Part shown: positions 48,720-57,977 of the stretch, piece by piece
How positions within the stretch are numbered: the first letter of the stretch is position 1
Layout: every line of letters begins with the position of its first letter
Assembly (NCBI RefSeq): GCF_011043555.1
Contig: NZ_JAAKGS010000008.1
Span: 1-64,000 of the forward strand
DNA from: Sphingobacterium sp. SGR-19
Lineage (GTDB): Bacteria > Bacteroidota > Bacteroidia > Sphingobacteriales > Sphingobacteriaceae
Length of the DNA stretch: 64,000 bases
Reading direction: 5' to 3'
The notes under the pieces: generated by a model
Databases searched by the model: none
Told to the model about the DNA's origin: nothing
The model's input: only the letters and a program-made list of their open reading frames with translations
Translations under genes and position numbers: made by a program

Positions 48720-49447
48720 TACATGAAAAATAATAGTTTACAACAAGCGATCAGGAGCACGACGCTCAACAAGGTGCGTACGGTTGCCATCGGAAAACGC
48801 GCACTACCAAAATAGGCGCCCGTAAATCCTCCGGCAGCTGCCGCACAAAACCAGATGGCGAAGGATGTATCGATCGATATCGGTGTGGTATTCCCCAGCA
48901 AACCGCTGGAAGAATTTAACGTTATAAAGATGGCAGAGGTAGCTGCAGCCTCCTTGGCATTGGCCCAACCCAATAAGATAAGCAACGGGCTTAAAAAGAT
49001 ACCGCCGCCGATATGGAGCATCCCCGACAGGAGGCCGATAATGGCGCCTATGAGTAATGCCAACGGTATATTTACCGTTTTGCGTTCTGGGCGCTCTTTG
49101 GGGGTTATCCCCAGCAATCGGATGGTAGGCAATATGAGGGCAAGGCCGAGCAGCACAAAATAGACTTTTCCCTCAAGCGCATACCTTGCACCCAGGAATG
49201 CCGTTGGAATAGAGGTCACCAAAAATGGCCAGCAGGTAGACCATCTGAAGTATCCTGCACGCTGAAACTGGATGAATCCTGTGCCGGCAACGAGCATATT
49301 AAGTAGGAGAATAAGCGGCGTGTATTGCGCTACCGGGATGGAAAAAATAGAAAAGACAGCAATATAACCGCTGGCTCCTCCGTGTCCAACAGAGGCATAC
49401 AAGAAACCAACAACAAATAGGACGAATACGATATAATAGAGTTCCAT
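48719..49447 (-). CDS. TauE/SafE (TSUP) family membrane transporter
   Basis: 242 residues, about seven to eight hydrophobic helices, with the family pattern VGFLYASVGHGGASGYIAVF near the N-terminus and GLLSGMLHIGGGIFLSPLL in the second half. The family exports sulfite and other small sulfur- or carbon-containing anions. Embedded between the rubredoxin fusion and moaA, it might export nitrite or handle sulfur for cofactor assembly; this is speculation. Confidence 0.85.
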   Translation of the reverse strand: MELYYIVFVLFVVGFLYASVGHGGASGYIAVFSIFSIPVAQYTPLILLLNMLVAGTGFIQFQRAGYFRWSTCWPFLVTSIPTAFLGARYALEGKVYFVLLGLALILPTIRLLGITPKERPERKTVNIPLALLIGAIIGLLSGMLHIGGGIFLSPLLILLGWANAKEAAATSAIFITLNSSSGLLGNTTPISIDTSFAIWFCAAAAGGFTGAYFGSARFPMATVRTLLSVVLLIACCKLLFFM

Positions 49448-49448
49448 G

Positions 49449-50948
49449 TCAATGCTTCTTTAAGGGTGTTGTATTACTCGGGTCAAATGCAATAAATTCT
49501 TTTTTGGGAGAGCCACATAGGCCACAGGTATAATCTGTAGGTAGATCGTCGAAGGCAATGCCTGGTTCTATTGCTGCTAATACATCCCCATAAGCGGGAT
49601 CGTAAATACTGAGGCAATGTGGACAGCGGAATAAGGATTGCTGCGGGACGCTATGCGAAAACTCCGGTAAATCGGAGGGATGATGTTCAGGCACCGGATG
49701 GCTGTTTTGTAATGTAGCATCGTAAAAGCAATCACAAAGTGTTTTTAGGATCGCGGGCAACGATTTCTCTGTGACACGTTGTTTATAGAGGACGAGGTTA
49801 TAGGAGTTGGCCTTGAAATCTTGCGTGTGGAAAACATCGAAGTAGGGTTCACGGATCCCATCGTTGATCTGTTTGATGATAATCGAACCCCAAATGCCGC
49901 TGTTTGATCCAATCTTGATGCCAAAGCATAGCCGATAAGTTCGAATATTCCAACGATCGAAATACCGGGCGATGGAACGCTTCAATTTCAACGCCGGTTC
50001 ACACCAGTCTTCGATTTGCCAGTTTAGCTCGTTGGAAGCGTGACGCAAATTAATACGGTGTTTGTCGAGAATGATATCCCATCCTTTGCGATCTTGCTGT
50101 CGGATGTCTTTAATAATGAGTGACCGCCAGGGCGTCGTATAGATCTGGCCCACCCGAGACGTCTGGCAGACGTTGCAAACGTCCAGCAAAAAGGAAACGG
50201 TGTAACACTCGTCTGGCCGGTAAATGCCTAGCCAATATTTATCGTCATATTGGTTAAAGCCTTCATAATAGGGAAGACGGAAATCCGATTCTGTTAACGG
50301 TTCTTGGACTTGTTGACAATGAAAGGCACCCGACGCTTTAATTTTTAATTCCAGATCTGCACATAGCGTAGTAATGTCGTCTGCTGCTAAATCTTTATTA
50401 TCCATGATGGCGCTTTCCAGTTCCTTACTAATGGCGGCAATATCCATGGAATAAATGAGTGATGACCAGCTTCTTACTTGATTTGTTTTGGGCCATCGGA
50501 TATATACATGCCAATAATTGCCTACGCCTGAGGATACAAAATTCAAATTGCCGGTATAATAAGGTACAAACGACTGATTCGCATCGACGATGTTGATCTT
50601 TAGTTTGGGCGTATATTCAAAGGATGCTAAGATATCTTTATAAATTCCTTCTCTCAACCAATGTGGCTGATTGTAAAGACCATCGGCCACATAGGAACTG
50701 ACGATATTTGGATAGTGGTTTTCATTCACTTCATACAGCAGTTCTTGATTAAAGAGCTGATATTCGATATCTTCCATTTGCGCGGGAGTGGCAGAGAAAA
50801 GCAGTTGTTGACGTGCGCCGATTTTAATGGTTTTTACATCTGCCGCATGTGCCGCTTCCAGTATAGCCTTAAAATCACCCACCGATACATAGCCTCCGGG
50901 TAGATTGATTTTTACGTGTTGCCATTCTGGTTGTAACTGCTTAGCCAT
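49449..50948 (-). CDS. nitrite/sulfite reductase-like protein fused to C-terminal rubredoxin
   Basis: 499 residues. The N-terminus (8-60) matches the ferredoxin-like half domain of nitrite/sulfite reductases (GGYVSVGDFKAIL... IGARQQLLFS), then PNIVSSYVADGLY and a second half with GQIYTTPWRSLIIKDI. The paired Cys-x5-Cys and Cys-x3-Cys that hold siroheme and [4Fe-4S] in true reductases are not seen; only scattered cysteines and a CNVC remain. Residues ~440-490 are rubredoxin: CPHC and CGLCG around one iron. The start overlaps the nitrate reductase stop by 8 bases. Best guess: electron carrier or assembly partner for the reductase; not a nitrite reductase itself. Confidence 0.72.
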   Translation of the reverse strand: MAKQLQPEWQHVKINLPGGYVSVGDFKAILEAAHAADVKTIKIGARQQLLFSATPAQMEDIEYQLFNQELLYEVNENHYPNIVSSYVADGLYNQPHWLREGIYKDILASFEYTPKLKINIVDANQSFVPYYTGNLNFVSSGVGNYWHVYIRWPKTNQVRSWSSLIYSMDIAAISKELESAIMDNKDLAADDITTLCADLELKIKASGAFHCQQVQEPLTESDFRLPYYEGFNQYDDKYWLGIYRPDECYTVSFLLDVCNVCQTSRVGQIYTTPWRSLIIKDIRQQDRKGWDIILDKHRINLRHASNELNWQIEDWCEPALKLKRSIARYFDRWNIRTYRLCFGIKIGSNSGIWGSIIIKQINDGIREPYFDVFHTQDFKANSYNLVLYKQRVTEKSLPAILKTLCDCFYDATLQNSHPVPEHHPSDLPEFSHSVPQQSLFRCPHCLSIYDPAYGDVLAAIEPGIAFDDLPTDYTCGLCGSPKKEFIAFDPSNTTPLKKH

Positions 50949-53900
50949 TCGTGACCTCCATTTCTTCTTTTTCTGCTAAAAAACTATCCAAAATGGCCAT
51001 CACCTGCGGACGGCAAGAGCCGCATCCTGTTCCGGCACCACTGGTTTCACATAATGTTTTTAGCTCCGTGCATCCGGATTGGATGAGCTTGTGTAAGTTC
51101 CCTTCGCCTACCTGGCTACAACTGCAAATCAACTTGCCAATAACCGGTTCTTTTGCACTGCCGCTGCGTAAAAGCTGTAGACGTTTTTCACTGAGTTCTG
51201 TTTTGTTGGTGATCAGGTCTTTGAATTCCAGAAATTCATTCTTATCACCAATGAGTACAGCACCGACTAGGCGATCTTGATGAATAATACATTTTTTATA
51301 ATAGCGCTTTGCCTTGTCAATAAATACAATCTCTTCATATTCCTCGTTCAGACAGTCGACTACGCCAATACTACAAAGATCGAAGCCCTGTATTTTGATG
51401 ATGTTCATAAAGACAGAACCTGGATATATACTGCCGATGTCGCCGTTATGATAACGGGCCACTACAGCACTTTGCTGTTCGGCGGCAGCCGAAAAACCGT
51501 ACAAAATCCCTTCAAATTCGGCAATTTCACCGATAGCGTAGATAGCGGGATCACTGGTTTGTAATCTATTGTTTACCACCACCCCACGCTGACAATGTAA
51601 TCCGGCGGCTTTTGCGAGCTCAATGTTAGGCGTCGTGCCGATAGCTACGATAACCGCATCGCATTTGATCTGTCTGCCACTCTTCAATTCCACCTTATTG
51701 ACTTTGTTTCTGCCGTAATAGAGCTGCACCTCATCGTTATAAAAGACGTCGCAGCCTTGGTCAATCATCTCTTCGTGGAGCAATTGACTGCCGAGTACAT
51801 CCAATTGCCGGTTCAAAAAGCGCGAAACACGCTGGACAACCGTAACCTGTACGTCCATCTCCCGCAAACTCGCCGCCATCTCCAAGCCCAGCAATCCACC
51901 CCCGATAATGACGACAGAAGCATCTTTGCGGAGGAATTTACGGAGATTATCGGCATCCGAACGATGTCTGATGCTGAATATCCCCGGTAACGATGGAATA
52001 TCTTTGGGCATGGCCGACCGACTGCCGGTGCCGAGAATCAAGGTGTCATAAGGTGTTTTTATTCCTCTTGAATCTTCGACGTATTTATGCTCGCGATCGA
52101 TACGGGTCACGGTAACCCCTCTGATATGGTTAATGTTGTAGACATTTTTTTCTTCCTCATCCCGCATTTTGACGAGTTCCTCCCATTGTTGGTCTCCGCT
52201 TACATAATGTGGTAGCATGACCCGGTTGTAAAAGGGCAGGTTTTCATTGCTGATCACTGTTATCTCGTCGGTTGTGTTGATTTCCCGAAAAGCTTTGACG
52301 AAACCGAAAGCTCCGGCACCGGCACCGACAATAACAATGCGCTCAAAGGGCTTTTCGTAAGGAACGACCTGAACGGCGCAGAATTTGAAATCCGGTTCTT
52401 TTGAAATGGGATCGAGCAGCGGATTGGTGAGGTTGTTTGCCCGATGTAAATCCGTGTCGCCGAGCTTTCCCCAGTGCATGGGTAAAAAGACACACCCCGG
52501 TTTTATCGTGGTGCTAAGGCTGGCCTTGACGCGTACATGACCACGGCGTGAGGTGATTTCGACCAGTTGCCCCTCTGTTACGCCCAGACGTTCGGCATCA
52601 TCGCGATGGATTTCGAGCTGAGATTCGCTGATATGCTGTTTCAGCTTACTGACTTTGCCGGTCTTGGACATGGTATGCCATTGGTCGCGTATGCGTCCGG
52701 TGGTCAGAATAAAGGGAAAGGCCGTATCTGGTAACTCGCTATGGAGATCCGTATCCGGACTGTGGATAATGGCTTTCCGGGACGGTGTATAGAAGTCATG
52801 GTCGGCAAATAAACGCGTTGTTCCTGTTTTTCGCCGCTTATTATAGGGCCATTGAATGGTTTTATGCTTGTCAATCTTTGTATAATCCAGACCTTCGATA
52901 TGTAGATTTGTTTTGGCTGTGAGTCGCGTATGCTCTTTGTATATGGCTTCGATGTTCGGATAATCAAAACCTGCAAATCCCATTTTTTGGGCAAAACGAC
53001 AGATAATTTCGGCGTCTGGGAGTGCTTCGCCCGGTGGGTCGATGATTTTGTGCAAATGACTGATCCGACGTTCGGAATTGGTCATCGTTCCTTCTTTTTC
53101 TGCCCAGGCAGCTGCGGGCAAAATAACGTCCGCATAGGCTAAGGTTTGAGGCTTATTGCTGATTTCCTGTACCACCACAAATTTAGCCTTTTCCAAGGCC
53201 TGTTCTACTTTTCGTGTATCGGGTAGGCTTGTCAGTGGATTAGTACACAATATCCAAACAGCTTTCAACTTGCCGTCGGCTAGTGCCTCAAACATTTCGG
53301 TCGCTGTAAGTCCCGGCTTGTCGGATAGGGTAGTCCCTCCCCAAAAATCAGCCACTTCCTGTCGGTGTATTTCGTTTTTCAGATCACGGTGTGCAGGCAA
53401 TAAATTAGCCAGACCGCCAACCTCCCGACCTCCCATCGCATTTGGTTGGCCTGTCAACGAAAAAGGTCCCGACCCTGGCTTACCGATTTTTCCGGTAATC
53501 AAGTTTAGATTAATGAGCGACAGATTTTTATCCACTCCTTTCACACTTTGGTTAAGTCCCATTGTCCACATGGTCAATAGTGTTTTCGATTCGCTGATAT
53601 AGGTTGCAGCTTGATGGATTTCATGTTCAGGTATACGGCAGATATCCGCCGCTTCTGTTATGGTACGCTCAAATACACGTGCTTTATAACTTTCAAACCC
53701 CTCGGTGTGCTGTGCTATAAAGTGGTCGTCAATATCATCCTGCTCAATCAGCAGCCGGCCAATAGCATAATTTAAAACCATATCTGTACCCGGTTGGATT
53801 TGTAGGTGTAGATCGGCAATCGCTGCTGAATCCGTTTTCCGGGGATCGACCACAATGATTTTCGTATGTGGATGATTTGCTTTGTGCGTTTCTACCCGAC

Positions 53901-54468
53901 GCCAGAGAATGGGATGGCACCAAGCGGGGTTGGCTCCTTCCACCAAAAAACAGTCGGAGAGCTCAATATCATCGTAGCAAATAGGTACGGAGTCCTCTCC
54001 AAGGGCCATTTTATAAGCGGCAACGGCGCTGCTCATGCAAAGGCGTGAATTGGTGTCTATGTTGTTGCTGCCTATAAAGCCTTTGATGAGTTTATTGATG
54101 ACGTAATATTCTTCCGTGAGGCATTGACCGGATGCATAAAAAGCAACAGCGTCCGGACCGTATTTATCCACCATCGTGCGGAATACAGCGGCTGTGCGGG
54201 TCAGCGCATCTTCCCAGCTCACCCGTTGCATCGGCATATTGCGGTGGTATCGCATTTGTGGATACAGCAGGCGGTCGGACTTATCGTTGACCGTATACTG
54301 CAGGTTCATGCCCTTGCTGCATAATTTCCCCCGGTTAACCGGATGTTCTTCGTCGCCTATTACCGTTACCGCGTTGTGTTTATCTAGCTGAATTTTCACA
54401 CCGCATCCGACACCGCAATAACAACAGGTACTTGTTACTTCTGTTTCTTTCATGTCTGACAAAGGCAA
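50941..54468 (-). CDS. nasA: assimilatory nitrate reductase fused to NirB-like FAD/NADH module and BFD [2Fe-2S] domain
   Basis: 1175 residues. Residues 1-~690 are a NasA/NapA-type molybdoenzyme: [4Fe-4S] ligands Cys15, Cys18, Cys22 and Cys50, the Mo ligand Cys144 in SRLCMSSAV, and the C-terminal MGD-binding domain (ILTTGRIRDQWHTMSKTGKV). From ~710 to 1080 is an FAD/NAD(P)H oxidoreductase like the first part of NirB (VGAGAGAFGF, GGGLLGLEMAASLREM, YAIGEIAEF). The end (~1105-1160) is a BFD-type domain (CSCSQVGEG ... GCGSC). Nitrate reduction with its own electron input chain in one cytoplasmic polypeptide. A second ATG is at 54453. Confidence 0.87.
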   Translation of the reverse strand: MPLSDMKETEVTSTCCYCGVGCGVKIQLDKHNAVTVIGDEEHPVNRGKLCSKGMNLQYTVNDKSDRLLYPQMRYHRNMPMQRVSWEDALTRTAAVFRTMVDKYGPDAVAFYASGQCLTEEYYVINKLIKGFIGSNNIDTNSRLCMSSAVAAYKMALGEDSVPICYDDIELSDCFLVEGANPAWCHPILWRRVETHKANHPHTKIIVVDPRKTDSAAIADLHLQIQPGTDMVLNYAIGRLLIEQDDIDDHFIAQHTEGFESYKARVFERTITEAADICRIPEHEIHQAATYISESKTLLTMWTMGLNQSVKGVDKNLSLINLNLITGKIGKPGSGPFSLTGQPNAMGGREVGGLANLLPAHRDLKNEIHRQEVADFWGGTTLSDKPGLTATEMFEALADGKLKAVWILCTNPLTSLPDTRKVEQALEKAKFVVVQEISNKPQTLAYADVILPAAAWAEKEGTMTNSERRISHLHKIIDPPGEALPDAEIICRFAQKMGFAGFDYPNIEAIYKEHTRLTAKTNLHIEGLDYTKIDKHKTIQWPYNKRRKTGTTRLFADHDFYTPSRKAIIHSPDTDLHSELPDTAFPFILTTGRIRDQWHTMSKTGKVSKLKQHISESQLEIHRDDAERLGVTEGQLVEITSRRGHVRVKASLSTTIKPGCVFLPMHWGKLGDTDLHRANNLTNPLLDPISKEPDFKFCAVQVVPYEKPFERIVIVGAGAGAFGFVKAFREINTTDEITVISNENLPFYNRVMLPHYVSGDQQWEELVKMRDEEEKNVYNINHIRGVTVTRIDREHKYVEDSRGIKTPYDTLILGTGSRSAMPKDIPSLPGIFSIRHRSDADNLRKFLRKDASVVIIGGGLLGLEMAASLREMDVQVTVVQRVSRFLNRQLDVLGSQLLHEEMIDQGCDVFYNDEVQLYYGRNKVNKVELKSGRQIKCDAVIVAIGTTPNIELAKAAGLHCQRGVVVNNRLQTSDPAIYAIGEIAEFEGILYGFSAAAEQQSAVVARYHNGDIGSIYPGSVFMNIIKIQGFDLCSIGVVDCLNEEYEEIVFIDKAKRYYKKCIIHQDRLVGAVLIGDKNEFLEFKDLITNKTELSEKRLQLLRSGSAKEPVIGKLICSCSQVGEGNLHKLIQSGCTELKTLCETSGAGTGCGSCRPQVMAILDSFLAEKEEMEVTNG

Positions 54469-54481
54469 ATCAATTCCTATT

Positions 54482-55804
54482 TTACTGTTGAAAGTCGAGC
54501 TCTCCTGTTTCCATACTACGCTTGATGGCTGGCTTTGGCTGGAATTTAGTCAGTGTAACTAACAAACCGATGAACACGACCCCTGCGCCGATATACTGAA
54601 AGGCATCCGCATAGGTCAGGTTTTCGGACTTGAACAGAAAACCAACCAACATGGCGCCAATGTTTCCGCCGGCACCTACTATGCCACTGACGACACCAAT
54701 ATTATCTTTGTTGATAAAAGGGACAATACCGTAGGTACAGCCATTGGCCATCTTCAGAAACAAGGCGAAGATCAGCATAGAGACAACGGCGAAAACCAAC
54801 GTTCCCGAAGCAGCAAACAACGCAATACCCAAACCTTCCAAAACCAAAAGCAGCCCTAACAACGTCCCTTTTCCTTTTAGTCCGAATCGTTGACCTACTT
54901 TATCGCTTACGATTCCGCCCAATGCACGGGCGAAAATATTCATGCCGCCGAATATGCCGGCCATGGCACCGGCTACAATGATGCTGGTACCAAAGCGGTC
55001 TATAAAAAATATCGCAGCAACATTATCTACCGTTATTTCAATGCCGAAGCATGCTGCATAAGCGAGTGTTAATATCCATACACGATAGTCCTGCAATGCT
55101 TCCACAAGTGATCCCTTGCTTTTTTTCGGAGAAGTAGACGCATCTCTTTGCTGCAAATTGCTGAAATTCCCCGCAGGCGTATCGGTTGTGTATCGATAGT
55201 AAATAAAAGCCATAATGAGCAGGATGACGCCGGGGACAACCATGGCGAGCCTCCAGGAATCTGCTTCGCTAACAAAACCCATCGCGGCAAAACCCGCAGC
55301 AATTAAGGGCATAACCAAATTGGTGACGCCACCGCCGAGGTTTCCCCACCCACCGGTTACCGCATTGGCGGTGCCGACAATATTGGGGGCAAACATCATG
55401 GACGTATGGAATTGGGTGATGACAAAAGAAGCGCCAACAATGCCGATACAGAATCTGAATAATAAAAAGGAGGCATAACTGTTGCTTAGGCCAATAAGCA
55501 TGATTGGGATAGCGCCCACAATTAACAAAATGGTATAGGTGAGGCGTGGACCCAGTGTGTCGCACAACTTCCCGATCAATAAGCGGGCAATAATGGTGGC
55601 GGAGACGGACGCTATAATGATATTGCCGACCTCACTCTTGGTCAAATTCAGCTGATCGCGAATCATGGGCATCAAAGGCGCGACACCAAACCATCCGAAG
55701 AAACAGAAAAAGAACGTTATCCAGGTGATATGGAATGTACGCATTTGAACGCCTTTGAATGAAAAGATGTTGAGCTTTGAAAGGGGGGATTGGTTCTGTT
55801 GCAT
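54482..55804 (-). CDS. narK: NarK/NasA-type nitrate/nitrite MFS transporter
   Basis: 440 residues, 12 membrane helices. Two nitrate-signature stretches are present: GGWGNLGGGVTNLVMP and GAGGNIGAMLVGF; the MFS loop motif is RLLIGKLCDTLGPR. It brings nitrate to the fused reductase encoded 13 bases downstream. Subtype (nitrate/proton symport or nitrate/nitrite exchange) cannot be told from the sequence. Confidence 0.9.
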   Translation of the reverse strand: MQQNQSPLSKLNIFSFKGVQMRTFHITWITFFFCFFGWFGVAPLMPMIRDQLNLTKSEVGNIIIASVSATIIARLLIGKLCDTLGPRLTYTILLIVGAIPIMLIGLSNSYASFLLFRFCIGIVGASFVITQFHTSMMFAPNIVGTANAVTGGWGNLGGGVTNLVMPLIAAGFAAMGFVSEADSWRLAMVVPGVILLIMAFIYYRYTTDTPAGNFSNLQQRDASTSPKKSKGSLVEALQDYRVWILTLAYAACFGIEITVDNVAAIFFIDRFGTSIIVAGAMAGIFGGMNIFARALGGIVSDKVGQRFGLKGKGTLLGLLLVLEGLGIALFAASGTLVFAVVSMLIFALFLKMANGCTYGIVPFINKDNIGVVSGIVGAGGNIGAMLVGFLFKSENLTYADAFQYIGAGVVFIGLLVTLTKFQPKPAIKRSMETGELDFQQ

Positions 55805-55816
55805 CGTTAGTATGGT

Positions 55817-57025
55817 TTAAATGAGATTAAAAAAAGGGTGCAAAGAGAGCACGGGTATGGTGTCGTTTTCTGTAATTACCTGTTTATTGTGGATATGCCA
55901 ACCGATACCCTCACATCCGACAGTCGCTGTTATATCTCCGGAGCCATGGTGAGGTTTCCAGGTGTATCTGTGAGCCTCGGCTTGTCGAAAAACAGGAAAA
56001 AACTCATCAAGCGAAGATTTCTTTGACCTAGGGGTCTGTAATTTTACCTGTTGGAAACGTTCGTTCGTAAACCCAAGACACTTGTGCAGATATTCCTCTA
56101 CAAATAGTTTGAAGGTCATGAAACATGATAAGGGGTTTCCGGGCAGGGCAAATAAAATCCTGCCTTGGGGTAAAAGGCCCATTAAAAGAGGTTTCCCGGG
56201 TTTTATAGAAACCTTGTGAAATAGGATCTCTACGCCTAACTCTTGTAGGATTCGGGGAACGTAATCGGCATCGCCGGCCGAAACACCGCCGTTGATCAAG
56301 ATGAGCTGCTGCTCCATGGCTTGTCTCAAAACTGCTGATAATGCAAGGGGTTCGTCTGAAACATGTTGACAGAACTGCACGGGTAACTGCCATTGTTCGC
56401 AAAGCGCGCACAATAGATATTGATTACTGTTGCGGATTTGAAAGTGTTCCGGTTGCTGATCGATATCGACCACTTCATTGCCGGTGGTGACAATCCCTAC
56501 ACGGGGCATTTTATAAACGGGCACCTGGTGGATACCCAACGCTGCTAATGTTCCGATTACCGAAATATCACAAACCCGAGGCGCGGTAACGGCCAGCTCG
56601 TTTTGCTTTAGATCTTCGCCTCGTTGTGCAAGGTGGTGTCCATGCGAGATAGATTTTCCGAGGATAAGTGCTGTTTCGTTTGGGGTATAGATGAGGTCTT
56701 CTTTGCGGATGATGGTGTCTGCTTCACGGGGGCAAGCTGCGCCGGTCATGATCTTGTAACATTCACCGTTTGCAAGAACTGTAGACGTTTCCATGCCCGC
56801 AAAAATGGTATTCCGAATACGGAATTCCCGGATGCCGTTATTCCAATCGTCGATGCGTATGGCTATTCCGTCCATCGCCGCGCGGTTAAACGGGGGATAA
56901 TCCCTGTCTGCAAAGATGGGATGGGCCAGTATACGATTTAAGGATTGGGCGAGTGGTACGTGTTCTGTGGGAAGCTGCTTTGCCACACTTCGAATCTTGT
57001 CCCGGGCTTCCAGATAGGTCAGCAT
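55817..57025 (-). CDS. moeA: molybdopterin molybdenumtransferase
   Basis: 402 residues, normal length. DRDYPPFNRAAMDGIAIR, ITGAACPREADTIIRKED, RVGIVTTGNEVV, NGGVSAGDADYVP and LFALPGNPLSCFMTFKLF are MoeA hallmarks. It inserts molybdate into adenylylated molybdopterin. One base separates it from the moaCB fusion gene upstream. Confidence 0.94.
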   Translation of the reverse strand: MLTYLEARDKIRSVAKQLPTEHVPLAQSLNRILAHPIFADRDYPPFNRAAMDGIAIRIDDWNNGIREFRIRNTIFAGMETSTVLANGECYKIMTGAACPREADTIIRKEDLIYTPNETALILGKSISHGHHLAQRGEDLKQNELAVTAPRVCDISVIGTLAALGIHQVPVYKMPRVGIVTTGNEVVDIDQQPEHFQIRNSNQYLLCALCEQWQLPVQFCQHVSDEPLALSAVLRQAMEQQLILINGGVSAGDADYVPRILQELGVEILFHKVSIKPGKPLLMGLLPQGRILFALPGNPLSCFMTFKLFVEEYLHKCLGFTNERFQQVKLQTPRSKKSSLDEFFPVFRQAEAHRYTWKPHHGSGDITATVGCEGIGWHIHNKQVITENDTIPVLSLHPFFNLI

Positions 57026-57026
57026 A

Positions 57027-57977
57027 TCAATGTCCTCCTCCCATCATCATTTTCCGGGCGTGAAATAAGGCTGGCAAAATAGCCTCTAAACATTCTTTTA
57101 CGCCGTTGGTGCTTCCGGGTAACGTGACCACAAGCGAATTGCCGATTGTGCCCGCAACGGAGCGACTCATCATAGCTAATGGTGTCCGTTGCTGCCCGTG
57201 TCCACGCATGGCTTCGGCAATGCCATCGGCCGTTTTGTCTACTAATTCGGAAACAGCTTCCACGGTTACATCTCGTGGTCCCAATCCGGTTCCGCCCGTC
57301 GTAAAAATAAAGGGTATGTCTCGGTCAACCCAGGTTTTGATGGCTTGTTGGATGCGTGGTTTCTCATCCGCAACGATTTGGTAATCCAGTACCTGTGCAC
57401 CGGTCGCCAGCAACATTTCTTCGATTTTTCGACCACTGTTGTCCTGCCGCTTCCCGCTGGCGGTAGCATCGGAACAAACCAAAACAGCGCAGGTGGCCAG
57501 CGGTGCCAGAAAACGTTTATGATCCGATTTACCGCCTGTTTTATTGGCGAGGCGGATATGGCCAATCTCCAATTGATCGTCGACAGGTTTCAGCATGTCG
57601 TAAAGCTCGAGTGCCGCTATAGATACGGCGGTAAGCGCTTCCATCTCTATGCCGGTACGACCTATAGACTTGGCAGATACTGTGATCAATATCCCGGCAC
57701 CTGACTGCCGTGTTCCGGCAAAAAAATCTGGGTGGGAGCTCGGATAGATATATTCGAAATCGACCTGCATCCCGTCAATATTGACGGGATGGCAATGGGG
57801 AAGTAACTGCGGGGTTGCCTTTGCTCCCAAAAATGCCGCTGCTCGGGCAACATCCAGTAGATTTCCTTTTGGCAATTGACCTTGTTTAATTTTTATCGAT
57901 GTGGATTCCGTGATATATATAACGGCGTTAGCGGATGCGGTACGTAAAGTGCTAATTTTATGGCTTATATCTCTCAT
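57027..57977 (-). CDS. moaCB: bifunctional MoaC/MoaB (Mog-like) molybdenum cofactor protein
   Basis: 316 residues. MoaC covers 1-150 (LPHCHPVNIDGMQVDF and GIEMEALTAVSIAALELYDMLK). A MoaB/MogA domain covers 160-316 (VLVCSDATASG, FTTGGTGLGPRDVT and LPGSTNGVKECLEAILPAL). The first half makes cPMP with MoaA; the second adenylylates molybdopterin for MoeA. The gene overlaps its upstream neighbour by 4 bases (ATGA). Confidence 0.92.
   Translation of the reverse strand: MRDISHKISTLRTASANAVIYITESTSIKIKQGQLPKGNLLDVARAAAFLGAKATPQLLPHCHPVNIDGMQVDFEYIYPSSHPDFFAGTRQSGAGILITVSAKSIGRTGIEMEALTAVSIAALELYDMLKPVDDQLEIGHIRLANKTGGKSDHKRFLAPLATCAVLVCSDATASGKRQDNSGRKIEEMLLATGAQVLDYQIVADEKPRIQQAIKTWVDRDIPFIFTTGGTGLGPRDVTVEAVSELVDKTADGIAEAMRGHGQQRTPLAMMSRSVAGTIGNSLVVTLPGSTNGVKECLEAILPALFHARKMMMGGGH

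Noticed and set aside
49449..50948. Annotation as a functional nitrite reductase
   Set aside because: The siroheme/[4Fe-4S] cysteine pattern is missing, and a complete NirB is present in the same operon.
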